64,000 nt of DNA from Portulaca oleracea. Its lineage: Eukaryota; Streptophyta; Magnoliopsida; Caryophyllales; Portulacaceae. The notes beneath the pieces were generated by a model. It was not told the DNA's origin. It saw only the letters and a program-made list of their open reading frames with translations, and did not search any database. The stretch lies in NCBI GenBank assembly GCA_029582165.1, contig CM055883.1, forward strand, positions 23,959,501 to 24,023,500, read 5' to 3'. How positions within the stretch are numbered: the first letter of the stretch is position 1; each line of letters opens with the position of its first letter. The translations under genes were made by a program, and so were the position numbers. This document shows positions 1-10,640 of the stretch, in pieces.

Positions 1-615
1 AGAGAATGAGTAAGAGAGTAAGAGAATGAGTAGAGAGGGAGAGATGATGAATGAATTGGTGAGTTGATGAGTGAAAATGACTTGGAGTAGGATGGTATTT
101 ATAGGGGGAAGGAGGATAGGAGATGCATGCATACATATACATACACCTCGTAGTCTCCGTAGCTCTACACTTCATTAGGCAGTAGGGGAGATGCATGAGG
201 ATGGACGGCATCATGTGGTCAATTGACCACGTGTGGTTGGTGTGTGCGGCGGCCGCCACTACGCCGAGGAGGATCGGCCGTCCATGCATGCATGGACGGT
301 GGAGTGTGAAGTCAAACTACCTAGGGAGGCTGCCATTCACACTAGACGAAATGAGCAAGTGTTTAGCTAACTTTTTAGGTGTTTTTGAGTGCTTTCGTGA
401 GGATTTGATCTCGCGACCTCTGGCTCTTGTTTGTAGGGTAAGCATGGCTTCATTTTTATATAAAAAATGTGCATGTAGCTAGGATGGATCACATGTGATT
501 ATGCATGTGACTTTAGGTGAACAAATACATGTAAAATGCATGCATTTATCAAATCTTTTTTTTCTTCCGCTCCTCTTTTTATATGCTTTTATGCGTCAAA
601 ATCCCGGTGTCTACA
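1..615 (-). repeat. 3' LTR of the Tat element (truncated by window start)
   Basis: Colinear copy of 30119-30743, including the terminal ggtgtctaca. On the minus strand the LTR begins TGTAGACACC at 615, directly after a polypurine tract. Substitutions and small indels relative to the right copy show an old insertion. The remainder of this LTR lies outside the window. Confidence 0.85.
96..233 (-). promoter_or_regulatory. LTR promoter: TATA box and G-box/W-box palindrome
   Basis: A minus-strand TATAAATA lies at 96-103. About 110 nt upstream of it, at 212-233, is a 22-bp near-palindrome with a GTCAATTGAC centre (two W-box cores, TTGAC, back to back) flanked by G-box-like arms. The right arm is an intact CACGTG and the left arm is CATGTG. 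The same arrangement occurs in the right LTR. W-boxes bind WRKY factors and G-boxes bind bZIP/bHLH factors; activity here is inferred. Confidence 0.55.
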
Positions 616-631
616 GGAGCCCCCACATTTA
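616..631 (-). other. Polypurine tract of the Tat element
   Basis: On the minus strand this reads TAAATGTGGGGGCTCC and abuts the LTR start TGTAGACACC. This is the expected plus-strand priming site next to a 3' LTR, and it fixes the LTR boundary at 615/616. Confidence 0.75.
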
Positions 632-724
632 TTGAGTCCAAAGATAGGACGAGAATCAAAGTAGTCTTGATTTTATGGACACCGGTTGAGGATATGACTT
701 TGGAATACAAAGCCTGAAGTGATG

Positions 725-931
725 CTTGGAAGCTGAGTCCTGCATCGCGGTTGGCGAACTTGCGCCGATCGGTGATCTCGAGCAAGAATGATGCTCTACT
801 TGAAGTGATCTCGGACGTTTGAGACATCCTACTTGAAGAAGTGAGCTGACACTTGGAAGCTAGGTCCTGTGTCGCGGTTGGCGAACTTGCGTCGATCGGT
901 GATCTTGACCAAGAATGATACTCTACTCGTT
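725..931. repeat. Tandem duplication, about 127-bp unit, in Tat 3' region
   Basis: The segment starting cttggaagct at 725 recurs at 852, both running through gcggttggcgaacttgcg and a gatcggtgatct block. The second unit is diverged. It lies between the PPT and the antisense PMD gene. Confidence 0.7.
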
Positions 932-1081
932 GGAGAGACTTCGCCGGTCGTGATGCGATGGCTTTGGGTTGATTTTACGGTCTTTCCGGTGTTGGTTCGA
1001 TCTTTCCCGGTGTCGATGTTGATGATTGTTGGCATGTTCAATGCCGAAGGACTTCATCGATCGCGATGTCGATGGCCTGGG

Positions 1082-1240
1082 GATTGAGACTTCATCGAAA
1101 CTCTGCCAATGGCTCAGGATTGGGACTGCATCGAAACTCTGCCGATGGCCCTGGTTGTCGAGACTTCACCGAAACTCTACCGATGGCTCAGGAATGATGA
1201 TGATGATGCTGCTGCTACTGATGATGATGATTATGACAAT
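1082..1240. repeat. Degenerate 36-bp repeats followed by a GAT/GCT microsatellite
   Basis: Three units of about 36 bp built on gacttcatcgaaactctgcc and gatggctcag begin near 1082, 1118 and 1153. Weaker relatives appear at about 930-955, 1050-1080 and 1245-1265. A gat/gct trinucleotide run follows at 1195-1238. Tandem repeats in the 3' untranslated region are common in Tat-lineage elements. Confidence 0.65.
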
Positions 1241-1700
1241 TCGATGTCGAGGGACTTCACTGATCGTGGCCCTTATTTTCCTGCAAAATGCAAAAATAGT
1301 TTTCGTCAGTTCTGATGAGTTTTAAATTTTGATCCTTACCTCGGGTTGCGGCTACACAGCCATTGGGACTTGTTCACTTTTGGGGAATGGACGCTTTAAT
1401 CCTTGAAAAGGATACACTCTTCATGTTGGACACGCCTTGTGCTTGACCATGCATGGCTTTGGGAAGATGCATGCTATTGGGAAGATGACAAAGGAGGAAG
1501 AAGACCAAGGCTCCTCCTCTCATAGGCCGACCGGCCTACACACTTTGGAAGGAATCTTTTGGCTCGTACGATGTAGCTTTTGCAGCCCATGCAGAAGATC
1601 ATTCAACGCAATTATTGTGTTTGGTCTTGTAGACCGATCGGCCTTTATTGGCAACCAGTGGTGAGCTAACACGTGGCGGCATGGGTTCACTCAATTTGCC
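1241..1700. other. Upstream region of the antisense PMD gene
   Basis: No ORF that I can support. It contains an ataggccgaccggcctac-type palindromic motif near 1521-1541 and a related gaccgatcggcc at 1631-1642. A similar ggtcggtcggcctac motif occurs upstream of the DUF7745-like gene near 17372-17388, so the two antisense genes may share promoter elements (inference). Confidence 0.4.
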
Positions 1701-1708
1701 TATAATTG
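1701..1708 (+). promoter_or_regulatory. Possible TATA box of antisense PMD gene
   Basis: TATAATTG lies about 110 nt upstream of the ATG chosen at 1820. It is a weak match, supported mainly by position. Confidence 0.35.
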
Positions 1709-1819
1709 AGGCTCAAGCTCGGCGCTACTTCATCATTCCAAATCCGAGCTTTGCATCTTAGCTTCCCATTCTCTCTCTAGAAAAATTTTCTGGGTGTTGC
1801 TGAATTTCTTCACAAGAGT

Positions 1820-4055
1820 ATGAATTTCTTTCGGAGGGGATGCAGACGTGCTACTCAACCAGCGGTTCAAGAGCGTCCGTACGTAAGGACGGTGCAGCGG
1901 GAGTATCGTAGCAGAGACTTCGTTCCGGTTCAGTTGGTCTTTCGCCAAGATGAGCACGCATGGTTCTTTCGTTCTCATGACTCGGTATGCTCCTTCTAAC
2001 TTAATTCATATAGCATGTTTCATCCTTGCAGTTGCTTTGCATGCTATTTATTGCAGTACTTTAAGTTGAATCCTAAAGCAACCTTAGCTACCTTGAATTT
2101 TGCTTGAAGTACTTTACACCTTAGATTCTTCTTTTGTCCTTATTGTAGGAAGACTCCTTCAGGGCATGTGGGAGTATTCAGGGTGTAATAACCTTATCTT
2201 TCCATGCGAAGGTGGGCGCATTTTATTTAATCGTCGTGAGGGATGTTGGTTTTGGCCCTTTCATAGACTGCCTGAGGGCATGGAAGATCCGCAGTAATAA
2301 GAGGGCATACGACCGAGCTATCGTGGAGCGCTTCTAGGACACAACGAACTCGTTTCACCTCCCAGTTGGGGAGATGATGCTCACTCCTTTTGACTTTGTG
2401 ATGATTATGGGTCTTAGCTGGGGTGGCCAACTACTGGAGTTTCAAAAGGATGTCGACCCTCACGTTCATGTACTTTTGCAACCTGTCATTGCGTTGGCGG
2501 CCTGCGGTACACACATCTGGCGGCTGTGAAAAAAAGTGAAGGATTTGGGAACCTTCCTATTCCTCAGCATCAACTCCTTGTGCTGGTGCATTTCATCAAT
2601 GCAACAATCTTTGCAAACCGCGGAGACACAATCACTCTCTCCTGGGCACATCACCTCTTGAATTTTGGCGAGGTGAGATTTTTCAACTGGGCGGCTGCTA
2701 TTTATGCCCATTTGGTCAGGGGAATGCGGGTTACCTACCGGCTCACCAGTTGTGACATAGTGGCGCGTACAAGGGCAACAGAGGCTAAGAGGCTCAACCT
2801 GGTGAGCAGCCTTTGGCGAGTCTTGAAGGTATGCTCCAAGATTTTTCCATTTAGAAATTTGTAAAATGCAAATTTCTGTTTTACTAAGAACCCTTCTTGG
2901 AGTGCAGGTGTGGGTTATGGCCTATTTCCTTCCTGTCGTTGGTGGAACTAACATCGGTGATATGCGCGTCCCAGCTGCTGGGCGATGGTCAGAAGCATTT
3001 GGCTACCATCGTTCAAAATTTAATTTCAAGGATTTGAATGGGCTTAGAAGGATTATTTGACAACCTCAGACCGGTACGTCTCGCATCTTTTCTTATTTTC
3101 CTTTTTCTCTTTTCGAGTCTTTGGTGATGGCTGTCGCTGCAGGAGGACATTGTCCGATTCCCATGGAATGGATATAATGCGGAAGACGTTCGAGCGTCGC
3201 TTGTTGTTGGAAGGTCCTTCTGGTCTCACCTTCTATTTGGGGGAACGCTTCTTTTGTCAACATACCAGGGAATGGCCTCCAAGAGTCCCCATGGATCCTC
3301 CCGAGCTAATCTTTGATAGGCAAGCCTTGGCGGCAGATGAAATAGCTCGGCTGATGGCTGGCGAACCAGCGGTCAATTTTGTGGTACCGACGAATGACTT
3401 GGAAGAAGCGGCCCTTCGGCATAGAGGACGCCTTGATTTTGCTGAGGTATAATCCCTTCCTGTTTTTGCATTAACATTGTGGACTTCTGGCATCCTAACG
3501 ATATTTGCCCTTTTGTAGTTGGGAGGATATTATGACCCTCTTCTGGACCAGCATGCAGAGGTGCCTGAGCAGGCGGGAGATGAAGATATGCTGTTCGGGT
3601 TCATCCGCTCGTGCCTAACGACCATAAAGTACTGCAGTTCTTTGATGCAAACCCGGTAAGTTGCACATTTGACCACCCTTTATCTTGCACTATTGATTCT
3701 TATGGATCTTCCTTTCGTGCAGCAAGCATATGCCCACATCCGCGTTTTGTTACGGGAAGTCATCATAGCTCGGGAGTCCATTGATCAGAACTTCGAAAAT
3801 GGCCAATATCGGGGTCCGATGCCGGCTGCTGTTAATGAAGATAACGAGGCTCACTCCCATGTGAATTTGCCACGTTCAGGGAGCTCGTCAAGACGTCCTC
3901 CTCGACATTCTTCAGCAGGAGAAATAGGTAGTAGAGTTTTTCGTGGAGATCTAGGGGCAGGACCATCTAGGCGTAGGGATCAAGATCTGATGAGTATGAC
4001 ACGCGATCCCTATGCCAGGTCTTCGCGGCAAAGGTCCCCTGATATCCCGAGGTTC
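1820..4055 (+). pseudogene. Plant mobile domain (PMD) gene, antisense extra ORF of the Tat element; exons 1-6
   Basis: The spliced gene matches plant-mobile-domain proteins (MAIN/PMD family, often co-opted or carried by transposons; biochemical role unknown). Exon 1 is 1820-1984, starting MNFFRRGC. Exon 2 is 2149-2828, with the hallmark segment SFHLPVGEMMLTPFDF and later FFNWAAAIYAHLVRGM. Exon 3 is about 2908-3073 (VWVMAYFLP), exon 4 about 3143-3446 (EDIVRFPWNGYNAEDVR, then REWPPRVP), exon 5 about 3519-3655, and exon 6 from 3723. GT/AG sites flank each. Lesions: an in-frame TAG at 2335-2337 before DTTNSFHLP, a frameshift at the A-run near 2526, and frameshifts near 3050 and 3265. Exon 6 is arginine/serine-rich and is cut at 4055 by the CRM-like cluster; the tail resumes at 16722. 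It is antisense to the host element. Confidence 0.7.
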
Positions 4056-5389
4056 TGATGGAGACCATCTTGAAGAACAGCAAGCAGCAGCAGCAACTTC
4101 ATCAGCAAAGGAGGCACCTACAAGAGCTTCACCAGCACTCTCAGTAGTAGCACACAAAGGAGACTATGTTGTTTTACCAAACTCAGCAGCTAAGGAAGCA
4201 TCTCCAGCAGAAACAACTCGCTTCCAAATCCTAGCAGAAGCAAAATGTCACACAGAAGTTCAGTCAGCCAGCAGGAGGATCCCAGCAACTTCAGCAGTCA
4301 CCAAGCCACGCACAACATCCATCCAAGCTTGTTATACACTTGTGAAACAAGTCTTGGCAACCTCAGCCACTCAGCCCATCAGCATTTGTCACTCAGGCCA
4401 AGTTCAGTTCCCAAGAGCAACAATCCAAGCAACAGTCTTTCTTAATGTCATATCTCTTGATTAAGGAAGATTCAGCCAAGGTTCCCTAGGAGTTTTTTGT
4501 TCTATGTCATGCCATTTTCAAGTCCAAGCCAAGTCCCAACATGTTCGAGCATGGCATTTTCAAGTTTGAAGTACTAGAACAGACAATCCCAGCAGGATTG
4601 TTTGTTATAAGTTTTTCTAGAACCTCAGTTCTGAGGTTAAGTCTTTTGTTATCTGTCCATAGGGGTTATTTTGGTCCTTCCAGCTCGATCGTAACCTGTT
4701 GAGATTACTTCCAGTTAATATTTACGCGGGAACTACCTCAGTAACTAAATATTTACCCCTTTAGGAAGGCAAGCTTCTCATTGGTTCATTTTGAACCCTT
4801 TTGGCATTTGGTCCAATAAGAACTTAGCTTATGTTTTTCTTTTATTTTCTTACAAGTTGTACTCGAGATCATTAGGACGTAATAAGTTGTATTAGTTCTA
4901 AAGCTTTGTAGGTTAGATTAAGTCAGGGAGATTAAGCAGCATTAGCTTATGTTAAGCAACTGCTAATCAAACTGTTGTAACCTTTATATTTTGAGTTTCT
5001 AAGAAATGCAAGGACATCATTGTTTATTCAATAGTATTCTCGAGTGTCTTAATGTTTGTGAGTATCCTATAACTCTCAACCCGTGGTTAAATCAACTCCT
5101 GTAACTGGATATTGGCAAGAATCCAGCAAGTGTCAGCTGTGCTTGATCATCAATGCTTTGGTGTGTTTGTAGAGTCATGAATGTGAGAGTCCCTTGCCCT
5201 TGAATGCAGTTGTGGTGTGTCTGTATGAACTGTAAGCAAGCTTATCTTTTATTTCCTGTATTGGGTTGCCATCTATTCCAGCCAATTGATTTCAATTAGC
5301 TATTGTTTTTCATGCATTCAACTGTGTGTGTGTGACTGTATGATGCATTCTAGTTCAATACTCTCATCATTATGAGCTAGCATACATCA
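4056..5389 (+). repeat. CRM-like LTR (outer 5' LTR)
   Basis: The 1334-bp LTR has matching ends TGATG...CATCA. The first 400 nt encode the C-terminal tail of pol in the plus frame ([15 protein letters not shown] near 4315-4362), as in the other copies of this family. It is followed by tct and the primer site at 5393. Confidence 0.85.
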
Positions 5390-5392
5390 TCT

Positions 5393-5404
5393 TGGTATCA
5401 GAGC
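5393..5404 (+). other. Primer-binding site, initiator tRNA-Met type
   Basis: TGGTATCAGAGC lies 3 nt after the LTR end and is complementary to the 3' end of plant initiator tRNA-Met. The same site follows the minus LTRs, at 8012-8023 and 13842-13853 in reverse complement. Confidence 0.9.
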
Positions 5405-5446
5405 ATTGTGTTTTATCTTGGGGTGTGTTAGTTGTGATTGTTTGAG

Positions 5447-7189
5447 ATGGCCGGAACTAGTAGAACACCTCAGGAAGTCTTAGAGCAAACTTTGAAAGAA
5501 AAAGAAGAAATGGAGCAAAAAATGAAATTCTTGAGTGAGCAATTGAAGTATTATATGAGATTGCATAGAAATGAGTTAAATAGGGAGATTGATGAAAAGA
5601 TGGAGGAAGGAGAAGGTGAGAATCCTTTTAGTAGGACAGGAAGAGGAGGTCGAGGTCCTAGGCCTACACACAGAAGGAGGAGAAGAGTTAGGAGATCACC
5701 TAGGATCAGTGAACCAGAAGAAAACAGTGAGATGGAAGACAGGAGGGAAGGAGGGGAGGTTGAGAAGCTAGATTTCAAGATTGATATACTGAATATGCGG
5801 GGAGTTAGATCTGATGTTTTCTTAGATTGGTTACAAGCAGTAGAAGGGGTTTTGACTTAAAGGAGGTTTCAGAAGAGAATAAGGTGAAGTTAGTAGCCTT
5901 AAAATTGAAAAAATATGCTTCTACTTGGTGGACTAATCTGCAGAGAAGGAGAAGTGAGATTGGGGAAGACAGGGTGAGAACCTGGAATGAGATGAGGCAG
6001 AAGTTGAAAGAGAAGTTCTTTCCAGACAACTACATGAAGGAAAACTACTTTAAACTACAGCATTTGGTGCAGGGAAATAAATATGTGGAGGACTATACTA
6101 AAGAATTTGAACACTTACTTTGGAAGTGTAATATGCAGGAAAATGAAGTGCAGACCTATGTGAGATACCTTGCAGGTTTGAATGAAGGAATCAAGAATGT
6201 TGTTGAGCTGCAGGTTTATGATTCACTTGATGAGTTAAGCTCTTTTGCTCATAAAGTGGAGCAACAAAAGAAGGCTAGAGTAAAGGAGTACCCAGCCAAA
6301 CCTTATGCCCCAACTAAGCCAAATCCTTACAAACCTTACAATCCCCCAAAAAGAACCTACCCACCTCCACCCCCACGTCAAGCCAGATATCCAAACTCAA
6401 GACCATCTCAAAATCAGCCACAAAATCCCCCACAAAGAACCCTACTCCCTATCAGATAAACCTACCTAGAAAGAAGATGTTTCAGGTGTCAAGGACTTGG
6501 GCACATTACCTCAGAATGTCCAAACAAGAGGATGGTTACTCTTGCCGAGTACCAAGCAGCCTTATTTATTGACTCTGAATATGTGCAGGAAGAAGAAGCG
6601 AGGATTATGAGGAGCACGAACATGATCCATCTATGATGATGCTATAGAGGAAGGTCGGATGAAGGAGAAATGTTGGTAATCGGAGAGTTCGAGTAGCGAT
6701 GAAAGAAGCGAGAAGAAGCGAGGGAGAATATCTTTCATGCAAGGTGTACCATTGGCGGGAAAGTGTGCTCTGTAATTGTTGACATTGGGAGCTGTACCAA
6801 TGCAACCTCTAGCACCATGGTGAAGAAGATAAGCTTGGCAACCAAGCCCCACCCAGCTCCATACACCATTCAATGGCTCAGCTCAGGAAAAGGTATCCAA
6901 ATCTCTACCAGATGCCATGTTAGCTTTTCAATTGGTCAATCATACATGGATGAGGTCTGGCGTGATGTTTTTCCAATGGATGCATGTCATTTGCTTTTGG
7001 GTCGACCTTGGTTGTATGATAGATCAGTGAGTCATTGTGGTAGAGCTAATACATATACCCTTACCATGAACCACAGAAAGATCATTCTTACCCCCATGAA
7101 ACCCTCATAGTTAGCTAAGAAATCCAAGAACCTATGTCGTGAACCCAGTCTTGATGTGTTGCTTTTATCTGATCATCGTGAATTTAGCA
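5447..7189 (+). pseudogene. CRM-like gag and protease, 5' part of the outer element
   Basis: The start is ATG 5447 (MAGTSRTPQEVLEQ), just after the PBS. A glutamate/lysine-rich coiled N-terminus and an arginine-rich patch (RRRRRVRRSPR) precede the retrotransposon gag core (KLKKYASTWWTNLQ, near 5908-5950), which packages element RNA. A proline-rich linker and a CX2CX4HX4C zinc knuckle (CFRCQGLGHITSEC, near 6479-6520) follow. The protease part begins near 6763 with the active-site triad written DIGS, and reaches HLLLGRPWLYDRS near 7000. Defects: a frameshift near 5830-5865, a stop near 6459, and a scrambled stretch at 6590-6730. Homology runs to about 7189 and then switches abruptly to minus-strand gag. 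RT onward is missing from this copy. Confidence 0.8.
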
Positions 7190-7970
7190 CACAAAGAGAT
7201 TTGAACCTTCATTCTCAAGGGAATCATAGACCTGCAACTCAACAATGTTCCTGATAATCTCATTCAAACCTGCAAGATATCTGATGTAAGTTTGTACTTC
7301 ATTCTCTTGCATGTTACATTTCCAAAGCAAGTGTTCAAACTCTTTGGTAAATTCTTCCACAGATTTGCTGCCTTGCACAAAATGCTGCAACTTGAAGTAG
7401 TTCTCTTTCATGTAGTTGCCTGGAAGGAATTTCTCCTTCAACTTCTGTCTCATTTCCCTCCAAGTGCTCACCCTGTCTTCTCCAATCTCCATTCTCCTCT
7501 TCTGCAGATTAGTCCACCAAGTAGAGGCATATTTCTTAAGTTTCAAAGCCACTAACTTTACCTTATTCTCTTCTGTAACCAATCTAAGAAAACATCAGGG
7601 TCTAACTCTCCTGCAAACTCTGGTATTTCAATCTTGAAATCAAGCTTTTCAACCCTCCTATCTTCCCTCCTTATTTCTCTTTCACTTTCACTTTCCTCCT
7701 CAGGTTCACTGATCCTAGGGGACCTCCAAATTCTCCTCCTTCTTCTGGGTGTAGGCCTAGGTACTCGACCTCCTCTCCTTGTCCTACTAAAAGGATTCTC
7801 ACCTTCTCCTTCCTCCATCTCATCATCAGTCTCCTTATTCAACTGATGCCTATGCAGTCTCATATAGTAATTCAACTGCTCACTCAGAAATTAATTTTCT
7901 GTTCTACTTCTTCCTTCTCTTTCAGGGTTTGTTCTAAGAATTCCCGAGGTGTTTTACTAGTTCCGGCCAT
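7190..7970 (-). pseudogene. CRM-like gag fragment, inverted
   Basis: The start is ATG at 7970 on the minus strand, 42 nt downstream of the primer site at 8012-8023. It covers the coiled N-terminus, arginine-rich patch and gag core to LQVYDSL, where the copy stops at the inversion junction near 7190. It is nearly identical to 13013-13800. It shares with that copy a frameshift at KINF (near 7885) and a deletion after DVFLDWLQ that joins it directly to the NKVKL block. With the LTR at 8027-9378 it forms a tandem extension of the inner minus element. Confidence 0.8.
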
Positions 7971-8026
7971 TTTACTAAAACAAGAAAACACACTCTAAGA
8001 AAGAACACAATGCTCTGATACCAAGA

Positions 8027-9378
8027 TGATGTATGCTAGCTCCCAAAGATCAGAGTATAGAACTTGCAATACACCACACAGACAGACACTTACAACTGAG
8101 GCTTTAAAACTAAGCTAATTGGATGCAATTAGCTGAAATGGATGACAACCCAATAAGGAAATAAAAGGATAGACTTATGTTCAATCTGATACAGACACAC
8201 CACAGAATGATCACAAGGGTAGGGACTTGATTACCCCAACAGATACAGACTTACCACCATTGAAGCAAGCAAGCTCTACACACACCACCAGGTCTGTCAG
8301 CTCCTGGATATTGAAGTAGATTTAACCAACTGAGAGTTTAAGGACACTCACAAACGAGAGGCTCAACTTTGGCACTCAGAATGCTATTGAAAATTAACTA
8401 ATTAATTCCTTAAGCAGCTGGATACATCACTATATATAGTTTGATTAGAGGCACTTAATTTAAGTAACCTGCTAATCTCCTTCTAAGCTAACTGCAAAAC
8501 TAAACTAAATACATCACATTACAGCTTAGTCTAGCTAATATTATCCGGATACAATTGAAAATTAAATGAAAAACAAAGCTTGCTTCTGATTGGACCAAAC
8601 TCCCAAGGGTTGGCAATTTCACCCAATCAGGATCTTTCCTAGCTGAGGGGGTAAAAATAAGTTATCTCAGTAACTTTCCCAGGCTTTTCTTAAGCTAGAC
8701 ATAACCTCAATAGCTTAAGGAAGGCTGGAAAAGACTAAGGTAACCCTCATTGTAGCTGAAACAAAATAAGTTAGCCACAGGACTGGGATTCTGGAAAAAC
8801 TGATAACAGGCAACCTTGCAGGGTTGCTTGTTGCAGTGCTCAGAACTTGATGTTTTCCTACTCGATCATGCTGGGACTTGACTTGTCCTTGGAAAATGCA
8901 TGTCAAGGAACAAAAAACTCCTGGGGAACTTGTGCTAAATCTCACTCAATTCATAGATACAGAATTGAGAAAGATGCCTGCTTGGACTGCTTGTGCTGGG
9001 AACTGAGATTGACCTGGATGGCCAATGCTGATGGAATGAGTGGCTGTGCTAGCCAGAACTTGCCTTACCAAGGTGTAGCAAGCCTGGATGGATGAAGTTG
9101 GTGGGCTGGTGGTTGCTGTAGAACTCCTGATCTGTGGTTGAACTGGATGGAAGCTTGTTGTTTCTGCTCGAATTGTTCCAACAGTTGCTGAGTGTGGTTT
9201 AGCAAGGCTTGAGACTGTCATTGCTGGTGCTGAGGCTGCTATCTGATCTTCCTTGGGTGATGAAGATGATGAAGAAGCTACTCGTGCTGTTGCTGTTGCT
9301 GAATCATCTTCCTCCTCCTTATCTAAGCTAGTTGGTGACACTTGAGCTATTGCTGTACTTGTTGGATGGTCTCCATCA
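8027..9378 (-). repeat. CRM-like LTR (inner element, 3' LTR)
   Basis: The 1352-bp LTR has ends TGATG/CATCA and a minus-strand PPT (ACCTGCGGAGGA, 9379-9390) immediately upstream. Unusually, a PBS and gag also follow it downstream (8012-8023, then 7970). The LTR is therefore flanked by internal sequence on both sides, the signature of an LTR-sharing tandem. A minus-strand CTATATATAG near 8430-8440 is a probable TATA box. The terminal 433 nt at the 9378 end encode the pol tail. Confidence 0.85.
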
Positions 9379-10640
9379 TCCTCCGCAGGTTGAGGAAAGT
9401 TTGTCCTCAAACTTGGACGGTCTTCATGTGCTGGAAAATAGGGCCTTAAGTCTGCTATGTTGAAAGTAGCACTCCCTCCATAGTCTTCTAAAAGATCCAA
9501 TCTGTAGGCATTGTCTCCTATTTTCTCCAGTACTTCAAATGGGCCATCTGCTCTTGGAACGAGCTTTCCTTTCCTTTTTGCTGGGAACCTGTCCTTCCTC
9601 AGGTGTATCCACACTAAGTCTCCTGGTTGGAAAACCACCTTTCTCCTGTGCTTATTGGCTGATGTAGCTGCTTGCTAAGTGTACTTGATGATTTTCTCTC
9701 TAACCTGCTGATGAAGCTTCTTGGTCTTCTCTGCATGTGTACCTGCTTCATAACTGAACTTTACAGAATTGGTTAGTGGAGATAAATCCAAAGGAGTGAT
9801 AGGATTTCTCCCATATACCACCTGAAATGGGGAAAGGCCAGTTGCCTTTGAAGGAGCTCTGTTGAATGCAAAGATGGGCAAAAGAGTGCCCCATCCTGTT
9901 TTATTTGTATTTATCAGTGATCTCAATAGAGTTCCTAGTGTCTTGTTAGTCACCTCTGTCTGCCCATCAGTTTGTGGATGGCATGCTGTACTATATTTGA
10001 GCTTTGTGCCTAACTTCTTCTAGAGAGTCACCCAGAAATTACTCAAGAATTTAGTATCCCTATCAGACACCATGCTTTTAGGGATTCCATGAAGTCTCAC
10101 CACTTCTTGGAAGTATAGCTCAGCTACTTTTACTGCATCATTGGTGGTGTGGCATGGAACAAAATGTGCCATTTTGCTGAATCTGTCTACCACCACCATC
10201 ACTGAATCTTTTCCCCTTTGTGATCTTGGCAGACCAACTATGAAATCCAGGCTCACATCTTCCCAGGGGCCTGTTGGTACTGGCAATGGAGTGTACAACC
10301 CTTGAGGTAGGCTGTAGCTCTTTGCTACTTGGCACACTGCACAACTTTTAACCCAGTGCTCTACATCTTTTCTCATTTTGGGCCAATTGTAGTGATCCTT
10401 CAGCATGAGAAGAGTTTTCTCAATGCCAAAGTGGCCTGCTAGACATCCTCCATGGGTTTCTGAGAGTAGTAACTCCCTGAAACTGCTCCTTGGTATGCAC
10501 AACCTTGCTCCCTTAAAGAGAAACCCTTGGTCTATGTGATACAGACTCTGTGGGTGTTCTTGGCACTTCTGAAAAGTCTCACCAAAATCCTCATCTTCTT
10601 TGTACAAGCCTTTCAACTGCTCAAAGCCAAGTACCCTTGC
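8946..10640 (-). pseudogene. CRM-like integrase with LTR-encoded C-terminal tail
   Basis: Integrase inserts element cDNA into the chromosome. An HHCC zinc region (HGGCLAGHFGIEKT ... CAVCQVAKS) lies near 10320-10440. The DDE core shows SLDF, VSDRD and a glutamate in [16 protein letters not shown]-type module follows ([31 protein letters not shown]), then [11 protein letters not shown] and SLRTNFPQP, which resembles the CR motif of CRM-clade chromoviruses. There is no classical chromodomain. The frame crosses the LTR start at 9378 and continues 144 codons to the stop at 8946, ending in a Ser/Thr/Ala-rich tail with [14 protein letters not shown]. Lesions: a stop after FWVTL (near 10020) and one after REKIIKYT (near 9675). 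Confidence 0.8.

Noticed and set aside
1195..1238. Poly-Asp coding stretch (GAT repeats)
   Set aside because: Short microsatellite without a supported gene around it.
5393..5404. tRNA-Met-like sequence as a tRNA gene
   Set aside because: Only the 12-base primer-site complement is present, at an LTR end. No tRNA cloverleaf is visible.
8847..9095. Plus-strand open frames in the CRM-like LTRs (also 14692 and 59389)
   Set aside because: They are antisense shadows of the pol tail. Their conservation follows from the sense frame.
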